A stretch of DNA of 64,000 bases from Dysidea avara (taxonomy: Eukaryota > Porifera > Demospongiae > Dictyoceratida > Dysideidae), in NCBI RefSeq assembly GCF_963678975.1, contig NC_089285.1, positions 3,074,531-3,138,530 of the forward strand, in the 5' to 3' direction. The stretch's first letter is position 1; each line of letters begins with the position of its first letter. Shown here in pieces: positions 1 to 11,675 of the stretch. The notes below the pieces were generated by a model. That model searched no databases, had not been told where the DNA came from, and was given only the letters and a program-made list of their open reading frames with translations. The position numbers and the translations under genes are program-made.

Positions 1-1
1 T

Positions 2-956
2 GATGACCAACGGAGCATATTTAATAAAGAATTTTTAAGCTTCATATTGGACGATCTTATGCCTTGGCATAAGGATGATGGCTGTGATTTCAGTCTCTTG
101 GAAGTTAACCGGTAAGCTGAGTGGGATAAATATGCATATGTCATATTACATGTATGCAGGAAAATCAACAACATCAGGGGTTTCAGTAGGGAGACTTTGA
201 TAGCTCTAGTAGCTAATATTGAGTCTCGAGAATGGAGAAGAGAATACAACATTAAGAATGGCATACCCCCAGAACATCCCAGATCAAGCACCACTGATGA
301 TGTGGAATGTTTTTTCAGCATTTTGCGGGACACTGTTGGAAAGGATTTCACCCTGAAAGAAGTATGTATATATGAATTGTGTATAAATATATGTGCAGTT
401 TTATACCGTATCTGATACAAAATATTTCGAGGGGAAATATTTTTGATATTGAACAGGGCAAATTTTTTGCAGATTTACAAGCAATTCCAAACATAATATA
501 TGGGGTTTAAATATGTCAAGGATAAAATTTTTGCTGATAACCCCCTAAACATCAAAATCAGCAAAAAATTTCCCCCTCAAAATATTTATTAGGCTATACG
601 GTATATGACCATTTACTTATATGGTTTTTTACATGAAATGTAGGTTTATTATGGATAGAGAAAGGTGACTGAAGAGTTTAAGAAACGAATGGATCAAAAC
701 TTGCCATTCTTTTATCACACATCAACACACCTTAGATTTTATGAAGGTTTAATGCCAGATTTCAGCATCCAGAATCCCAAGAAGAAAGCCAAACGATTAC
801 CCAGATTCGAGCTGTTATGAGCCAATGTCTGTGCGTGGTGATACTTCAATCCGTACGAAATTTCACAATGTGCCAATTAATCTTCCACCACCACCAGGAA
901 CTAATCCGTGCGTTTCTGAACACTCGTATGCTCACAATTTAACAGCAAATAAATAA
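2..956 (+). pseudogene. 3' part of a transposon-linked uncharacterised gene, three exons, one frameshift
   Basis: Three exons can be read with good splice sites: 2-111 (donor GTAAGC), 160-361 (acceptor TGCAG, donor GTATGT) and 659-956 (acceptor GGATAG). The joined reading contains ESREWRREYNIKNG and then TTDDVECFFSILRDT, a block I associate with uncharacterised proteins repeated many times in sponge and cnidarian genomes, probably borne by DNA transposons. The last exon runs on to FYHTSTHLRFYEG. It then needs a one-base shift near 780-800 to reach a proline-rich tail (INLPPPPGTNP) that ends at TAA 954-956. The 5' part lies outside the window. The next gene converges on it with a gap of only about 60 bp. 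The function is unknown; the call as one decayed gene is firm, the family is an inference. Confidence 0.6.
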
Positions 957-1013
957 ACAAGATTCTACAGTAGCAATGCAAGTTATGTATATAAAACATG
1001 TTCAGTGTGTCAA

Positions 1014-1777
1014 CTAGCTGAATGGCTGAGGAGGACTTGCTGTGCCATTTTTAGTTATCCTTATCCCAGCATACCAGCCAGGGGTATGATAAAACTTGAA
1101 TCGTATCCAATCAAATGCTACGTTCAAAATCTTTTGTGCAGCATGTACATCATCAACTGCTTCCTATCCTTCTCCATTCATCGTCATCAATTTTGCAAAG
1201 AAAAGCTATGGATTTTGAATCATAGGGGTTATCCGGTTCCAGATTCAGCTTTACAGCACAGGCTTTCCATCTTTAAGGTTCTTCTTGGCAAGTTCCAACT
1301 GGTCTTGGTAATCAGTTTCTTTGTGAGCTCCAATGCATTTAAAAATCACAGTATGTGTGATTGCTGGTATATCATCTTCCTCTGAATCTGAGGTGGCTTG
1401 TGTACTTGGATTTGGATCGGGAGTACAGCTGTTGCTGTGTGGGATCGGTGATGGTGATGTGCTAGGACTATTATCAAGCCAACTCCATTGCCATAACACA
1501 AACACGTTGTCATCTTTAAAGAAAGTGTAGGGACTAATGTCCACAGATCCGCTGAATTCTTCTCTCTGTATGTAGATATGAATACATATATAGAATTGTA
1601 TGTGTTGCTGTATATACTTACATGAATAATGAAAGCACAATCGTAGCTAAATTCCACGTAAGCAGTGGCGGGCAGGGGGTGATCTAGATTTTCACAGTTC
1701 CTAGCGGGGCCGTCAGGTACATGGAGCTCAGGCGGTAATCCTTCGTGATGTTCTTCCCACTGCAGCTTAACCTCCAC
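1014..1777 (-). pseudogene. HIRAN-like domain protein, decayed
   Basis: Two exons on the minus strand: about 1777-1622 (donor GTAAGT) and 1565-1014 (acceptor CATACAG). The second exon has an acidic linker (SDSEEDD), then HTVIFKCIGAHKE, LEPDNPYDSKSIAF and, after a shift, a closing block WYAGIRITKNGTA. The pattern LxxEPDNPYDSxxI is the hallmark of HIRAN and HIRAN-like beta-barrel domains, which bind DNA ends in helicases such as HLTF. One-base frameshifts fall at about 1250 (after GKPV) and about 1165 (after RRIGS). The stop is TAG at 1016-1014. Such proteins in basal animals are usually multicopy and mobile, and a second HIRAN-like remnant lies at 17 kb. Confidence 0.6.
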
Positions 1778-1838
1778 CAGTTGACAGTAAACTATTTAGC
1801 TAGCTAGGTATAAATTTGATGTTCAACAATAATATTTG

Positions 1839-2404
1839 CACAATATTAGTGTTGCACTGATAATCGGTTCAATAATTGGTATTGGGCCGATATTGGCTAC
1901 TAGCCGATTAATCGGTTTTGATTAAATCAAGGCCGATGTTAATCTCCACTGCGCTGTGTAGTATAATGATGTGGGGGAGGCTAGACATAAGTTATTTGGC
2001 ATTTTAATTAAGTTATGTGTTAATGGTTTAGCAGTGACTACAAGCCATGCCCATAATAAACTGTCAGGGTTTAGGCCATGCCCAACAATAAACTGAGGTT
2101 TTTAGGTTTCTATGTAGTACCAGCCACTTGTCTCAACTGTATAGCAGTAGTAAAATGTACTTAAAACCTGTTTACCATGAGTAACTTTTACTTGTGGTAT
2201 ACATCTAACTTTACATTTTAGCCTAGAATGAGCTGTATATCAATGGTTATGTCACTAATATGAGCCATTTAATAATGATGAGGATGAGTGTTAGTGTTAT
2301 TAGTGTATATCGGATCGGTTATCGGTATCGGCTAATTCTGTTGCTTGATATCGGTTATCGGAATAATCGGCTAATTTGGATATCGGTGCAACACTACACA
2401 ATAT
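1839..2404. mobile_element. hAT-like MITE with 8-bp target duplication
   Basis: The element proper is 1847-2396 (550 bp). It opens with TAGTGTTGCACTGATA and closes with the inverted TATCGGTGCAACACTA. It is flanked by the 8-bp direct repeat CACAATAT (1839-1846 and 2397-2404). Subterminal DNA is full of ATCGG/CCGAT steps such as ATCGGTTATCGG. No transposase is inside. An 8-bp duplication with this terminus fits a non-autonomous hAT element. Confidence 0.85.
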
Positions 2405-2613
2405 TATGATATACAAACACTAAATTTCAATATCACAAATAGTTGTAGCTGTGAAGTAGTTGATAGATGCCTGGGCCTGAGAGTTATTAACACTGCCCTC
2501 GATTAGTAGCCGCCCTCGTATAGATACCGCAGGTATCTATATGGAGAAAAAATTTGTAGCCATGGCAATTTTTCCAGGAAATACGGTAATCCTTTTAGTA
2601 TTCTGAAACATAG

Positions 2614-2674
2614 GCATTTGCCTGATATATATGCCCAAAGCCCGAGGGCTGTGGGCATACATAACAGGCAAATC
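2614..2674. repeat. Palindrome with about 28-bp arms
   Basis: GCATTTGCCTGATATATATG pairs with a near-complement ending ACAGGCAAATC around a GAGGGCT centre. It is probably the hairpin end of a small DNA transposon. No gene is seen from 2405 to 2712. Confidence 0.6.
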
Positions 2675-2712
2675 ACGAGTGCCCGTGCATATTACAGCTA
2701 TTATACAACATT

Positions 2713-3555
2713 CTGTTTCAGGCTAATGGGTAAGTAGATTTTCTAGATCCTTGCGCTCTGCTTCCTCTGAAGATATCAAAACACTCTAATAGAGCAGTCA
2801 CTATGCACTAAAATACTCTAATAGAGCAGTCAAAATATTTTAACTTAATAACTATTCCACTAATGTCCTAAAATGAAGCTATGGGAAGGCCTGTAAATTT
2901 GAGGACTGCCACCGTAATATTACATCCAAACTAAAAAAAGCCCACTGCCGTAACATTACCTCCATGAATACTGGTTGTAAACAAAGGGCTGTAACTCCTT
3001 ATCACAACATGCTAATAGAATGAAACAAAAGCCATCTTATTTGTTATTCAAAGGTGTTATATACAAAGCCAATTAATTGTGCTAATCTAAGCTGGTTAAA
3101 AATTGTTAACAAATTAAAAACACATTACATTTACAACTAGCCTTGTACATCACGAAGAATTCCTTTGCAAACCGGCATCTGAAATCAAGCAAAACGTTAG
3201 TTCTACACCCTGCATAAGTTCAATAATATTGTTCATTTCTGGCTTTGTTGACCTAACATTATTTTTAATTTTGTAATAATCACAAAACATAATATTTATG
3301 AAACGTACGGGTTTAGGCAATTTGCAATATTCTGTGGTCCTTTAACCATCATAGATATATTATACAGTTTCAGCACTATAAGAATTCACAATAACTTCAT
3401 TACAGAAGTGACTGCTCTATTAGGGTATTTCGATCGTTCTGAGGAAGGGGAGTGGAAGGATCTAGCAAATATAGCATTTTGTTGTAGACAAATTTATAGT
3501 GACTTTTATCAAGTATTTTCCTGTCCCATTCCCATTTTCCTAATAGCCTGAAGCC
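2713..3555. mobile_element. Non-autonomous element with about 90-bp imperfect inverted ends carrying the CTCTAATAGAGCAGTCA motif
   Basis: The left end reads TTTCAGGCTAATGGG, then CTAGATCCTTGCGCTCTG, then CTCTAATAGAGCAGTCACT. The reverse complement of the right end reads CTTCAGGCTATTAGG, CTAGATCCTTCCACTCC and CCCTAATAGAGCAGTCACTT in the same order. The inner 500 bp is AT-rich without coding signal. I take this as a MITE or foldback that disperses the CTCTAATAGA motif; no clear target duplication was found. Confidence 0.55.
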
Positions 3556-4500
3556 TATACGAGTATGGTTAGGAAACTAGCTACGTTAGGTATAATAAAG
3601 TAAGGAAAGTCAAGTTACAATGTTCTTGCAATGTTTAGACTAATTACTAAAGGCCTAAATGGGTAAGCATCATTATAGATCGTGGTATCTGTAATGTGGT
3701 TGTGGAACATAATTAAAAACTTGCTGAAGCGCTTGTTTTCCCAGCTTGTAGAATAGCAAGGGTAATACTTTCAATATGACTGTAACCACATAAGCATTAA
3801 TTTATTCCCACAATTGATCTTATGTATAAAGTAACAGAGGGAATGCAGTCATCCATGTCAAGGCTATACTTACTTTGATAATAGTGGCTTGCCCTTTTGA
3901 TGTGTATGCAACCACTTTCCCATGCAGGATATGTACACTGGTGTGATTTATTATTATTATTATTATTACTAGGACCGGGTCACACATAACCAAGTAAATT
4001 TGTTAACATATAAAACAACTTGTATTTGCTTTGTCTAACTGTGATGTATAATAAGTATTGTAGGACCTCCATTATCCGAACATCTGTTTCAGTTCAACAT
4101 TAAAAGCTTCCAGTTAAGTGAATTTGTTCAAATAAATGAAGCCTATTTGTTTATATAGAGTTATGTTCAACTACTCTAATAAAACATACACATGCTCTAA
4201 TAGAATGTTCATGTAATGGAAAATACTCTAATAGGTTACACATCCCCAGTGCAGTGGTCCCTTTAATGTTCGGCCATTGATACCCAAATGTTTTGTTATT
4301 CAAACAGAAGTGACTGTTCTATTAGAGTATTTTGTTTCAGAGTGTACACTGTATGTTCTATTAGAGTATTTGAATGGAATTCTGTGTATAAATCAATCGG
4401 TTTTAACTTCCCATTATTTAATGAATTTAAATAATAGAAAGACCACTGTACAGATAACAAGGGGAAAGCCATGTGCACAGTGTACATACACAAAATACAT
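3556..4500. other. Non-coding AT-rich DNA with further CTCTAATAGA motif copies
   Basis: No gene is recognised. There is a short (TTA)n tract near 3950-3970, and CTCTAATAGA-type motifs occur at about 4172, 4194, 4224, 4310 and 4354 in both orientations. The small ORFs here are not supported. Confidence 0.5.
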
Positions 4501-4504
4501 GGTA

Positions 4505-5430
4505 ATATTATAAAGTTGATGTCACCAGTACCAATACAAAGACACTGAAAGCTCAGTACAACTTCGTAACAATGTTAAAGTATGTTATCAAAATTATAGG
4601 GAAACAGATGGATCAACCAACACAGAGAAAAACTATCATAAAAAGATTGGGAGTTATCCATCACTTAATTTTATCATATGTGCACACAACAGTCGCACAT
4701 TGTAAGCTAATAATGGATACTATAGCAAATTATTAAACAGTGGATCCTCAATAATCTGAACAGCACTGTTCTCAAGTTGATAAAAGTAGTAAAATTGTTC
4801 AGATTATAAACTATAATACAGAACCCTATTCAAATACTGTAATAGAACAAACACTTGTTCTCAAAATACCCTAATAGAACAGTCATTTCTACTGTTGGGA
4901 TTAGATTACAGGAGTTTGGGTTAGCGAGGATCTATACTGTCCACATACATTATAAGCTATATGCCAATAGTTTATATGATAGAATCTTAGTATGCACACT
5001 ACCAACATGGCTACCCACTCCCAAAATGACTAGCTCAATACATTTACATTAGCACTGCTATTGTAGCCATCAGTACTCCAATATAATTGTAAAGTGATAG
5101 GTTTATTTGCTATGGTAGCTATAAGCCATGTTCATACACAAATTAATTTCATTCTACGAAGTGTACAGAAAAGTGTATCTACAATAGATTGGTCTTAACC
5201 AGTAGTCACACATCCAAACTGCTGCAAGGTATGGTGAAAGTGATCTTTAAATAAGATGCTCAAAGCTATACTATCATTCTCTGACATGTGTGCCTATATG
5301 CACCAAATGGACAGTACTGATATGTCTAGGAAAGCTGTATACATGAAACACGAACAAGTATTATTTATAAGAAAAACTGCTTGTATCAGTGATTTTACGC
5401 ACAAACTAACAAATTCACTCTAATTATAAG
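4505..5430. repeat. Copy 1 of an old direct duplication
   Basis: Blocks of this stretch recur in the same order and orientation at 6345-7790. Shared landmarks are CACTTAATTTTA, AATCTTAGTA, GCACTGCTATTGTAG, GCTATAAGCCATGTT and GTACTGATATGTCTA. It is diverged and non-coding. Confidence 0.55.
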
Positions 5431-6344
5431 ACGCTGCTTTTATCAATTAGAGTATTACAGTCTGCATGAATATCTTATGATTGATACTGTCTGTGAGCTT
5501 ACATGGAGCCAAGCCCATGGCCACTAGCAAGAGTTCATACTATATAAAGAGAGGAGAGTATCCTACTTCAGTATATAGCCTGTGCATATGCATATCTCGA
5601 AGCGATGATGCAATACCTATAGTCACTTTTAATGTGTTAGTTGGTCAGGTATCTACTCAGCATTAAGTTTCAATAACCCTTGTAGTTTGCAATAAGCAGT
5701 CCACTGATGACATTGTCAACACTGTATGTGTAACTTGATATGACATCCTAAAGAAATCAAAGGTTTACTGTATTACTTCGAGATACACACCCTGTACATG
5801 ATAACGATAAGTGGGTGTGGCTCACAAAAAAAATAGATTGTATATAGCAGGACTAAGTTAAAACACTTCAACGTGAACTAATTGATCCATCGCACACATG
5901 ATCCAATCCAGATATTTGATTGCGCATCGGATGATCTAACCCTATGAAAGGGATCAGTGGACAGCTCACTGTGACTGAACACTAAATCTACAAGGCAGAC
6001 ATTTCAGCACAACAAACATTCAGGATACAAATTCATCCTTCTGTCAGCCTACAACATCTGCAACAGTGTAGAGCCAATTTACCAGTAAATTTAATAAAAA
6101 TTAAATAGTGTGTATTTTGCCAAATTGACAACTGCAAATTGCCTAAATATTATCTTGTTGTTACACAGCATTTAGTTACACAGCATTTACACATGCTTTG
6201 AGGTTATGCTATGACATTATCACTTGTCAGCAGAAGTCTACCAAGTAAGTGGGCAAAAGACAATACCAGTTAATCAGTTTTTCCATACCGGTTCACAACA
6301 CTATTACACAGAAAACAAGCGTCAACTCTGTGCTCAGTGTACAC
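5430..6344. other. Non-coding stretch, nothing recognised
   Basis: AT-rich DNA with no supported ORF, repeat array or RNA gene. There is a local duplication CACAGCATTTA around 6163-6188. Confidence 0.4.
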
Positions 6345-7790
6345 AATTAATAATATTATATGGTCAACTTATATAAAGCTAACGTCCCCAATACCATGTA
6401 CAGTATGACACTGAATAGGACCATTATCAACCCCATCTGCTTTATTCTCAGTAAAACCTAGTAACAATACTACAGTATGCTATAAAAATTATAGCATTAC
6501 AGATGGACCGGCCAACACAACACAGAGTAACATTATTAAAGAAAGATTGAATGATATCCACTACTTAATTTTACTGAATGTACATACAATAATCACATAT
6601 GTGACCATCTCAGTGAAAACCTGTCTAGTTCGCACAACCTCCAAATATTTTTTTTTATTTCTCAGCATTATCTGCATAGTCCAAGAAATGGTTCACCAAA
6701 GTTTCAGCCTTCTGTGGTGAGTAGTTTTGGAATTACAGTGCTAGAAAGTAGGAAGAACAAGGAAATCAATTTGTACGGTGACTAAACTAAAAATAAACTA
6801 CAGGCGCTTGCATTTGCAGTCATACCCTGTAACTTCCATTTGGATTAGTCTACAAAGTTGAAATTTGGCTTACAATGTTCACCATGGATTGGCAGACCAA
6901 CTAAGGTATAGTTTTTGCCTTGCATTCACCTGTGCATAAGGGTATGAAGGTGGTTTTGTTTTTAAAAAAAACAGCAATAACTTTGTTTATGTCTACTGCT
7001 CTGTAAACAAACTCACGTGACACACAAACCATTGGAAGATTCTAAAACAAAGATGGTGCATAGTTTAATTGATTTGAATCTTCCTTCTTTGAGTACTGGC
7101 CCGATAAAAACTTGCATATTTTTTTCTTGTAGCATGTGTAATTTTACGGATTATTTCAAAATTTCTATTTTCTAAATACTCATGCTTGTGCGAACTAGAC
7201 AGGTATTCGCTGAGACGGTCACATATCGTAAGTCATCATACATACGTACTATACACAGTCATACATTACAAGCTATATGTAACAACAGACATTTAACTAG
7301 AACATAATTATATTAGTATCCTATAGCATACTGTATGTATGCGATATATAGACTATTGTTATGCGAGTAGTTAACAACAAGTTTATAGTTGTTTGCGAGT
7401 GAATCTTTGGGTTTGTTTTGGGACGTGAACAGGCAGCACTGCTATAAGACAGAATCTTAGTACAAACTCCACTAACACTGTTACCATCCACAAATTGAAT
7501 AGCTCATTACATCTACATTTGCACTGCTATTGTAGTCATTATTACTCAGTGTTAACAATATTGGTTTGAATGCTATAGTAGCTATAAGCCATGTTATCTA
7601 CAATAGATTTGTCTTGACCAGCAGTCGCACATCTAGTGCTGCAAGCATATGGTAAAAGCAAATGTTCAAAGTATATTATTTATCTTATGACACATGTGTC
7701 TGCATCATTAGTGTACAACATGCACAGTACTGATATGTCTACAGAAGCTGTATACACATGAAACACAAACAAGTCTTATAAGAACGACTG
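6345..7790. repeat. Copy 2 of the direct duplication, interrupted by a MITE
   Basis: It matches 4505-5430 on both sides of the element at 6601-7222. Copy 1 lacks that element, so it acts as a rough empty-site reference. Confidence 0.55.
6597..7226. mobile_element. MITE with 38-bp terminal inverted repeats
   Basis: The element is 6601-7222. The left terminus begins GTGACCATCTCAGTGAAAAC followed by CTGTCTAGTTCGCACAA; the right terminus is its inverted form with a few substitutions, ending GTCTCAGCG-type on the complement. It is flanked by ATAT at 6597-6600 and 7223-7226, a palindromic 4-bp duplication or a TA plus context. There is no coding potential. A superfamily cannot be assigned. Confidence 0.8.
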
Positions 7791-7999
7791 CTCTATATGA
7801 AAAACTATTTCTTGGTGCCCCTTACTCGATCCTGAGCACAGTAAACAGAGTCTTTTATCATAGAAATTTTGTTTTGCTACCTTTTTAATAGCTAAACAAT
7901 GCTTGTACAGTAGCTACAAATAGTAAGTCACCACTTATGGACTAGTCACTAAATAACAGACCACACAGCGTAGTATCAGTGATTTGACAGTAGTACAAA

Positions 8000-8620
8000 C
8001 TTGAAAATTTGGTCCAATAATAAGACTTTTCCCCTACTGACTATTGGCTAAAATCTCGTAAGTGTATTCTAATGCTTTTGCGCATTTTAATACTCAAATG
8101 GAATACACTAAAATCTACTTGCAGTAAAGTAATAGTTGGAGTACATTACATAGAACTAACTTCCAAGTAAGAAAACATCGTTGCTTCCACCAATAATAGT
8201 GCTTTCCCTCATAGGAGACAAGGAGTCAGGCGCCTGGTTTAACGCGCAGGCGGCGCAGCGCATTTGAATTGGTTGCTATGAGCTACAAACCGGCCTTACT
8301 AGTTTCTGGGCACGCAAATAGGTTTTACGAGTGGTAACTAACGAGTTACTGGTTGTCAGGCACTGAAAAAGGATGGCGTTATATGGAAAACTGTATTCAA
8401 TAACGAAGGCACGGAAGAAAAAATCCCTTTTTATTTTTCCTGTTTTACTACCGTCTAACACAATCCCGGTGAGCATTTGTGTGTGTGCTAAGTAGTTTCG
8501 CTGTACATTAATTAATTATTTATTTAATTAATTATTTATGACGTCACTTATTATTATTATTATTACTTGGTTATGTAATTAACACTTTACAGTGACCAGT
8601 ACTGAAGGTCTACAGCAACA
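8000..8620. other. GC-richer patch with (TTA)n tail; possible remnant, no gene assigned
   Basis: The part at 8220-8480 is more GC- and CpG-rich than its surroundings and has a 66-codon minus ORF with no recognisable domain. It is followed by ATTTATTTAATTAATT and a (TTATTA)n run, then CTGAAGGTCTACAGCAAC. Related text recurs near 12139 and 61716, so this is probably the 3' end of a dispersed retroposon. Confidence 0.35.
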
Positions 8621-9087
8621 TGTGCTGCAGCCTTAGGATTACCTAACCTAACTTCATTTAGATATCTCCCTGCAACATGACGTATATCCTCTGGAATTTC
8701 TTTGATCTGAGGTGTGAAAGTGTTACATAGTAACATAATAAGTAACTACGCATAGTAGATTACATGAGTACTATACTTAGTGGTCACTTTAAGTGTATGC
8801 TCTATTAGAGTAATTGAATAGGGCTTGGCATACAGGATTCATACGCCCAACACTTTTGCATTGGTGTTCAGAGAACAATATGTATAATATACACTCTGTG
8901 CAAGCGTTTTTTTTTCCCCATGCAGATCGCTTGTTGACCTCAAGGATGAGTATCAGATGAACAATATATGAAGTGACTGACACATGTTTATACTGCTGTA
9001 TACATATATTGCATGCTGTTAACTGAATGTTGTCATGCACATGCTGTATATGTGTATAGTACTGAGGAGTTATACTTCTTTGAGCAA

Positions 9088-9160
9088 CCCCAACACCCTG
9101 GAGTATCACCTCCCCAACACCCTGGAGTATCACCTCCCCAACACCCTGGAGTAACACCTC
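9088..9160. repeat. 24-bp tandem repeat, three copies
   Basis: Unit CCCCAACACCCTGGAGTATC plus ACCT, repeated three times; the third copy has a T-to-A change. It would encode an eight-residue PQHPGVSP repeat, but no larger gene frame supports expression. Confidence 0.85.
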
Positions 9161-9679
9161 TTAGAGCACTACAACTACACTTTAGCACTCCTCTGTAACA
9201 CCCTGTAAGTGCACCTTTTTTAACATTTGAAGGGATTTATTTTTAAACATGCAGCCAGACACCCCCAAAAGGTGTTACCCCTACACTTGAATGTTAACAG
9301 TGTGGGATGGTTTGTTGTAGTTAAGGAAGAATCAGTAGCTAATAACTAGTTGCCTGATGGCTGAACAGTTGCTCTCAAGTAAGCCAGAGGTTTCAGACAA
9401 CCCGGCTAAGAAATCTGGTCCCTAAAACCACCCCTGCATATACCGTAATAAAAAAAGAATACCAGGCATGTCATAAAATTAATTTTTGTCTAAGTGTGCA
9501 CCCCAACAATCGATGCCCTGCTTCCTGCCCATTAACTACACAGCATTAGCTAGTTATAGCTACAAAATTAATGAAGAACAGTTGGGTGATTATTTTTATG
9601 ACAAAAGCCGTGGATGAAAAATGCCGGTTGCGCATTAACACAATCCCGGCTGGTCACGAGACTACACACACTATTAATA

Positions 9680-9731
9680 GTCTCGTCCCCAGCCCCACGC
9701 GATTGAGCGCGTGGGCGGCTGGGGACGAGAC
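9680..9731. mobile_element. 52-bp foldback starting GTCTCGTCCCC, TA-flanked
   Basis: GTCTCGTCCCCAGCC and CCACGCG pair with their complements around ATTGAG. TA lies on both sides, and the 13-bp direct repeat ACACTATTAATAG flanks it. It shares its terminus type with the larger foldback at 11540-11673. Confidence 0.7.
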
Positions 9732-9829
9732 TATCGGTACACTATTAATAGTTCTAAACAATGCACAACTTTTGTGCGCACGCCGCTGCAGTTTTCGATA
9801 GTGATGGACCTCGTTGCACAAGGGGGTGT

Positions 9830-10030
9830 CACTCAGGCTGGTCAATCTGCGACCGCGGTCAAACTCTAAATCAACGGTCAAGGCCACAAAATAGCTCTTA
9901 AAGTGGGTCAAGGGTCAAGACGATACAGAAGGTTCGAAACCCACAATCAAAAACTATACGTAGCTATTATCAAGTTTACTGAGTTATATGTAACTCACAA
10001 GAAGTAAGGATCTCCAAGAAGATGCTCCAA
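9830..10030. repeat. Dispersed repeat, copy A (partner at 12440-12625)
   Basis: GGTCAAGGCCACAAAAT and GTAAGGATCTCCAA appear in the same order at 12490 and 12593. Related GACCGCGGTCA text is seen near 11470. It is non-coding. Confidence 0.55.
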
Positions 10031-10228
10031 CAGGCATTTCACTTTGCTTTGTCAACCTTATCCACGATTGCCGACCGTACCACTGTTAAAAGTGGTATTC
10101 CCAGACAGTTAGCAAGGAAACAATTGCTCAGCGCTTGTCAGTTACTCTCTGGCGATATAATGCCAAAATGATCCTGAGGCATTATGGCTTATGCCCAGAA
10201 GATGGCATAGACTTGTTGAACTAAGTTA

Positions 10229-10325
10229 TTAATTAAGGTTGTTTTGTAGTTAAGGTAGCTTGTTTTGTAGTTAAGGTAGCTAGTTTTGTAGTTAACGTAC
10301 TTAGTTTGGTAGTTAAGCTAGTTAG
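10229..10325. repeat. About 26-bp tandem repeat, four imperfect copies
   Basis: Unit TTTTGTAGTTAAGGTAGCT, drifting toward the 3' side. No gene is seen from 10030 to 11530; a short ORF at 10580-10792 has no supporting feature. Confidence 0.7.
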
Positions 10326-11539
10326 AATTTTGTAAAATTCACCTGAAGTTTTCTCTCCCAGCTGCTGGTAGCACGCACCAAGAAAATATTATACTAGGTT
10401 ACAAGCGCAGGTGCGTATAGGAAAATAGAGAAATAAGTGGAGGTCAAAATTTGGACAAGAAACGCTCAAGTCACAGGTCAAACTGAGTTAGCGATTCCGG
10501 AATTCCGTAAATTCTGCATAAAAGTTTCTCCGTGAATCCTCCATTGGGAAGATGGCACAATTGATTCGCTGCCGTACGAGTGTTTGATCAAACAGTTAGA
10601 TCGTTTCTAGGGTTTCTGGGGACGAGGAACACGATGGTGCTGTTAGTTTCCTGCTATAAATGTGTTTATGTGGTGTTTTATGCCAATTCTAAGATTGTTT
10701 TTCAATATATTTACCACAATGTAATGTTGTCTTTGCCAGAAACGACCCAGCACATGTTAGTTACACCAAGTGCAACATTTTTGTCCATGTAGTTTTCATT
10801 ATTAGTATGCAAAAAGTCAGCAAATTTGAAACATAAATAACCAAGTTGTCTGGTGCGTCACTTTGGTAGCTATCAAGGAGCTAAAAAGTAGCTAACAGTA
10901 AAAATAACTGTATAAGCAGATATAAATGAATAGTACAAGTCCTTGTTTTGCATGCACATTGTATTTTGGGTGAATGTGACTAGTACAGAGTGTTTGCATT
11001 CAGACCAAGTGCAAGTTGTTTTGCCATTTGTAATATGCTAAGTTCATGCAACTGTTAGCTAGGTGGCCTTCTACAGAGGTGACCTTTACTGAGAGGGTCT
11101 TATAATGATGGTTGCACTATAGTCCATGTAGCTACTGAGGTATTTATATCAGGGAACAGAAGTTGAAAATGTTTTTGCAAACCTGAGTTATAAACATTTG
11201 TTCAATTGTGCCATTTTTGGGGACTTTTTCAATGAAAAGAAGCGGAGAAAATTTTACCATTTTTAAAGGATAAAATTGCTTATAACTCCATCATCCATTG
11301 ATGAATTTTTAAAGACTAAGTGTCTATGAGATCCTTGGGGAGCGCTGCACAAGCCTGTGTTAAATAGAAATTGTTTCCATCAATTTTAAAATTCTCCCGG
11401 AATCGCTAGGACTCAACGATAAACGCTGCAAGTCAAGGGTCAGGGTGAAATATTCCCTGGTCAAGACTGACCGCGGTCACAGATCTACAGCGTGAGCCGA
11501 TGTGACACCCCCTTGTGGCATCGGTGGCATGTGAAAGTA

Positions 11540-11673
11540 ATCTCGTGCCCAGACCGCTTTTTTTCTTTTTGTGTGGGGGCGGCGAAAAAAAGAACATTTT
11601 AACTACAAAACAACCTCTTTTTTTTCGCCGCCCCCACACAAAAAGAAAAAAAAAAGCGGTCTGGGCACGAGAC
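11540..11673. mobile_element. 134-bp foldback MITE, TA-flanked
   Basis: The arms TCTCGTGCCCAGACCGC, a T-rich tract and GTGTGGGGGCGGCGAAAA are mirrored on the other side of a short AACATTTTAACTAC-type loop. TA flanks both ends. It is the same family as 9680-9731 by its terminal TCTCGTSCCCAG. Confidence 0.8.
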
Positions 11674-11675
11674 TA

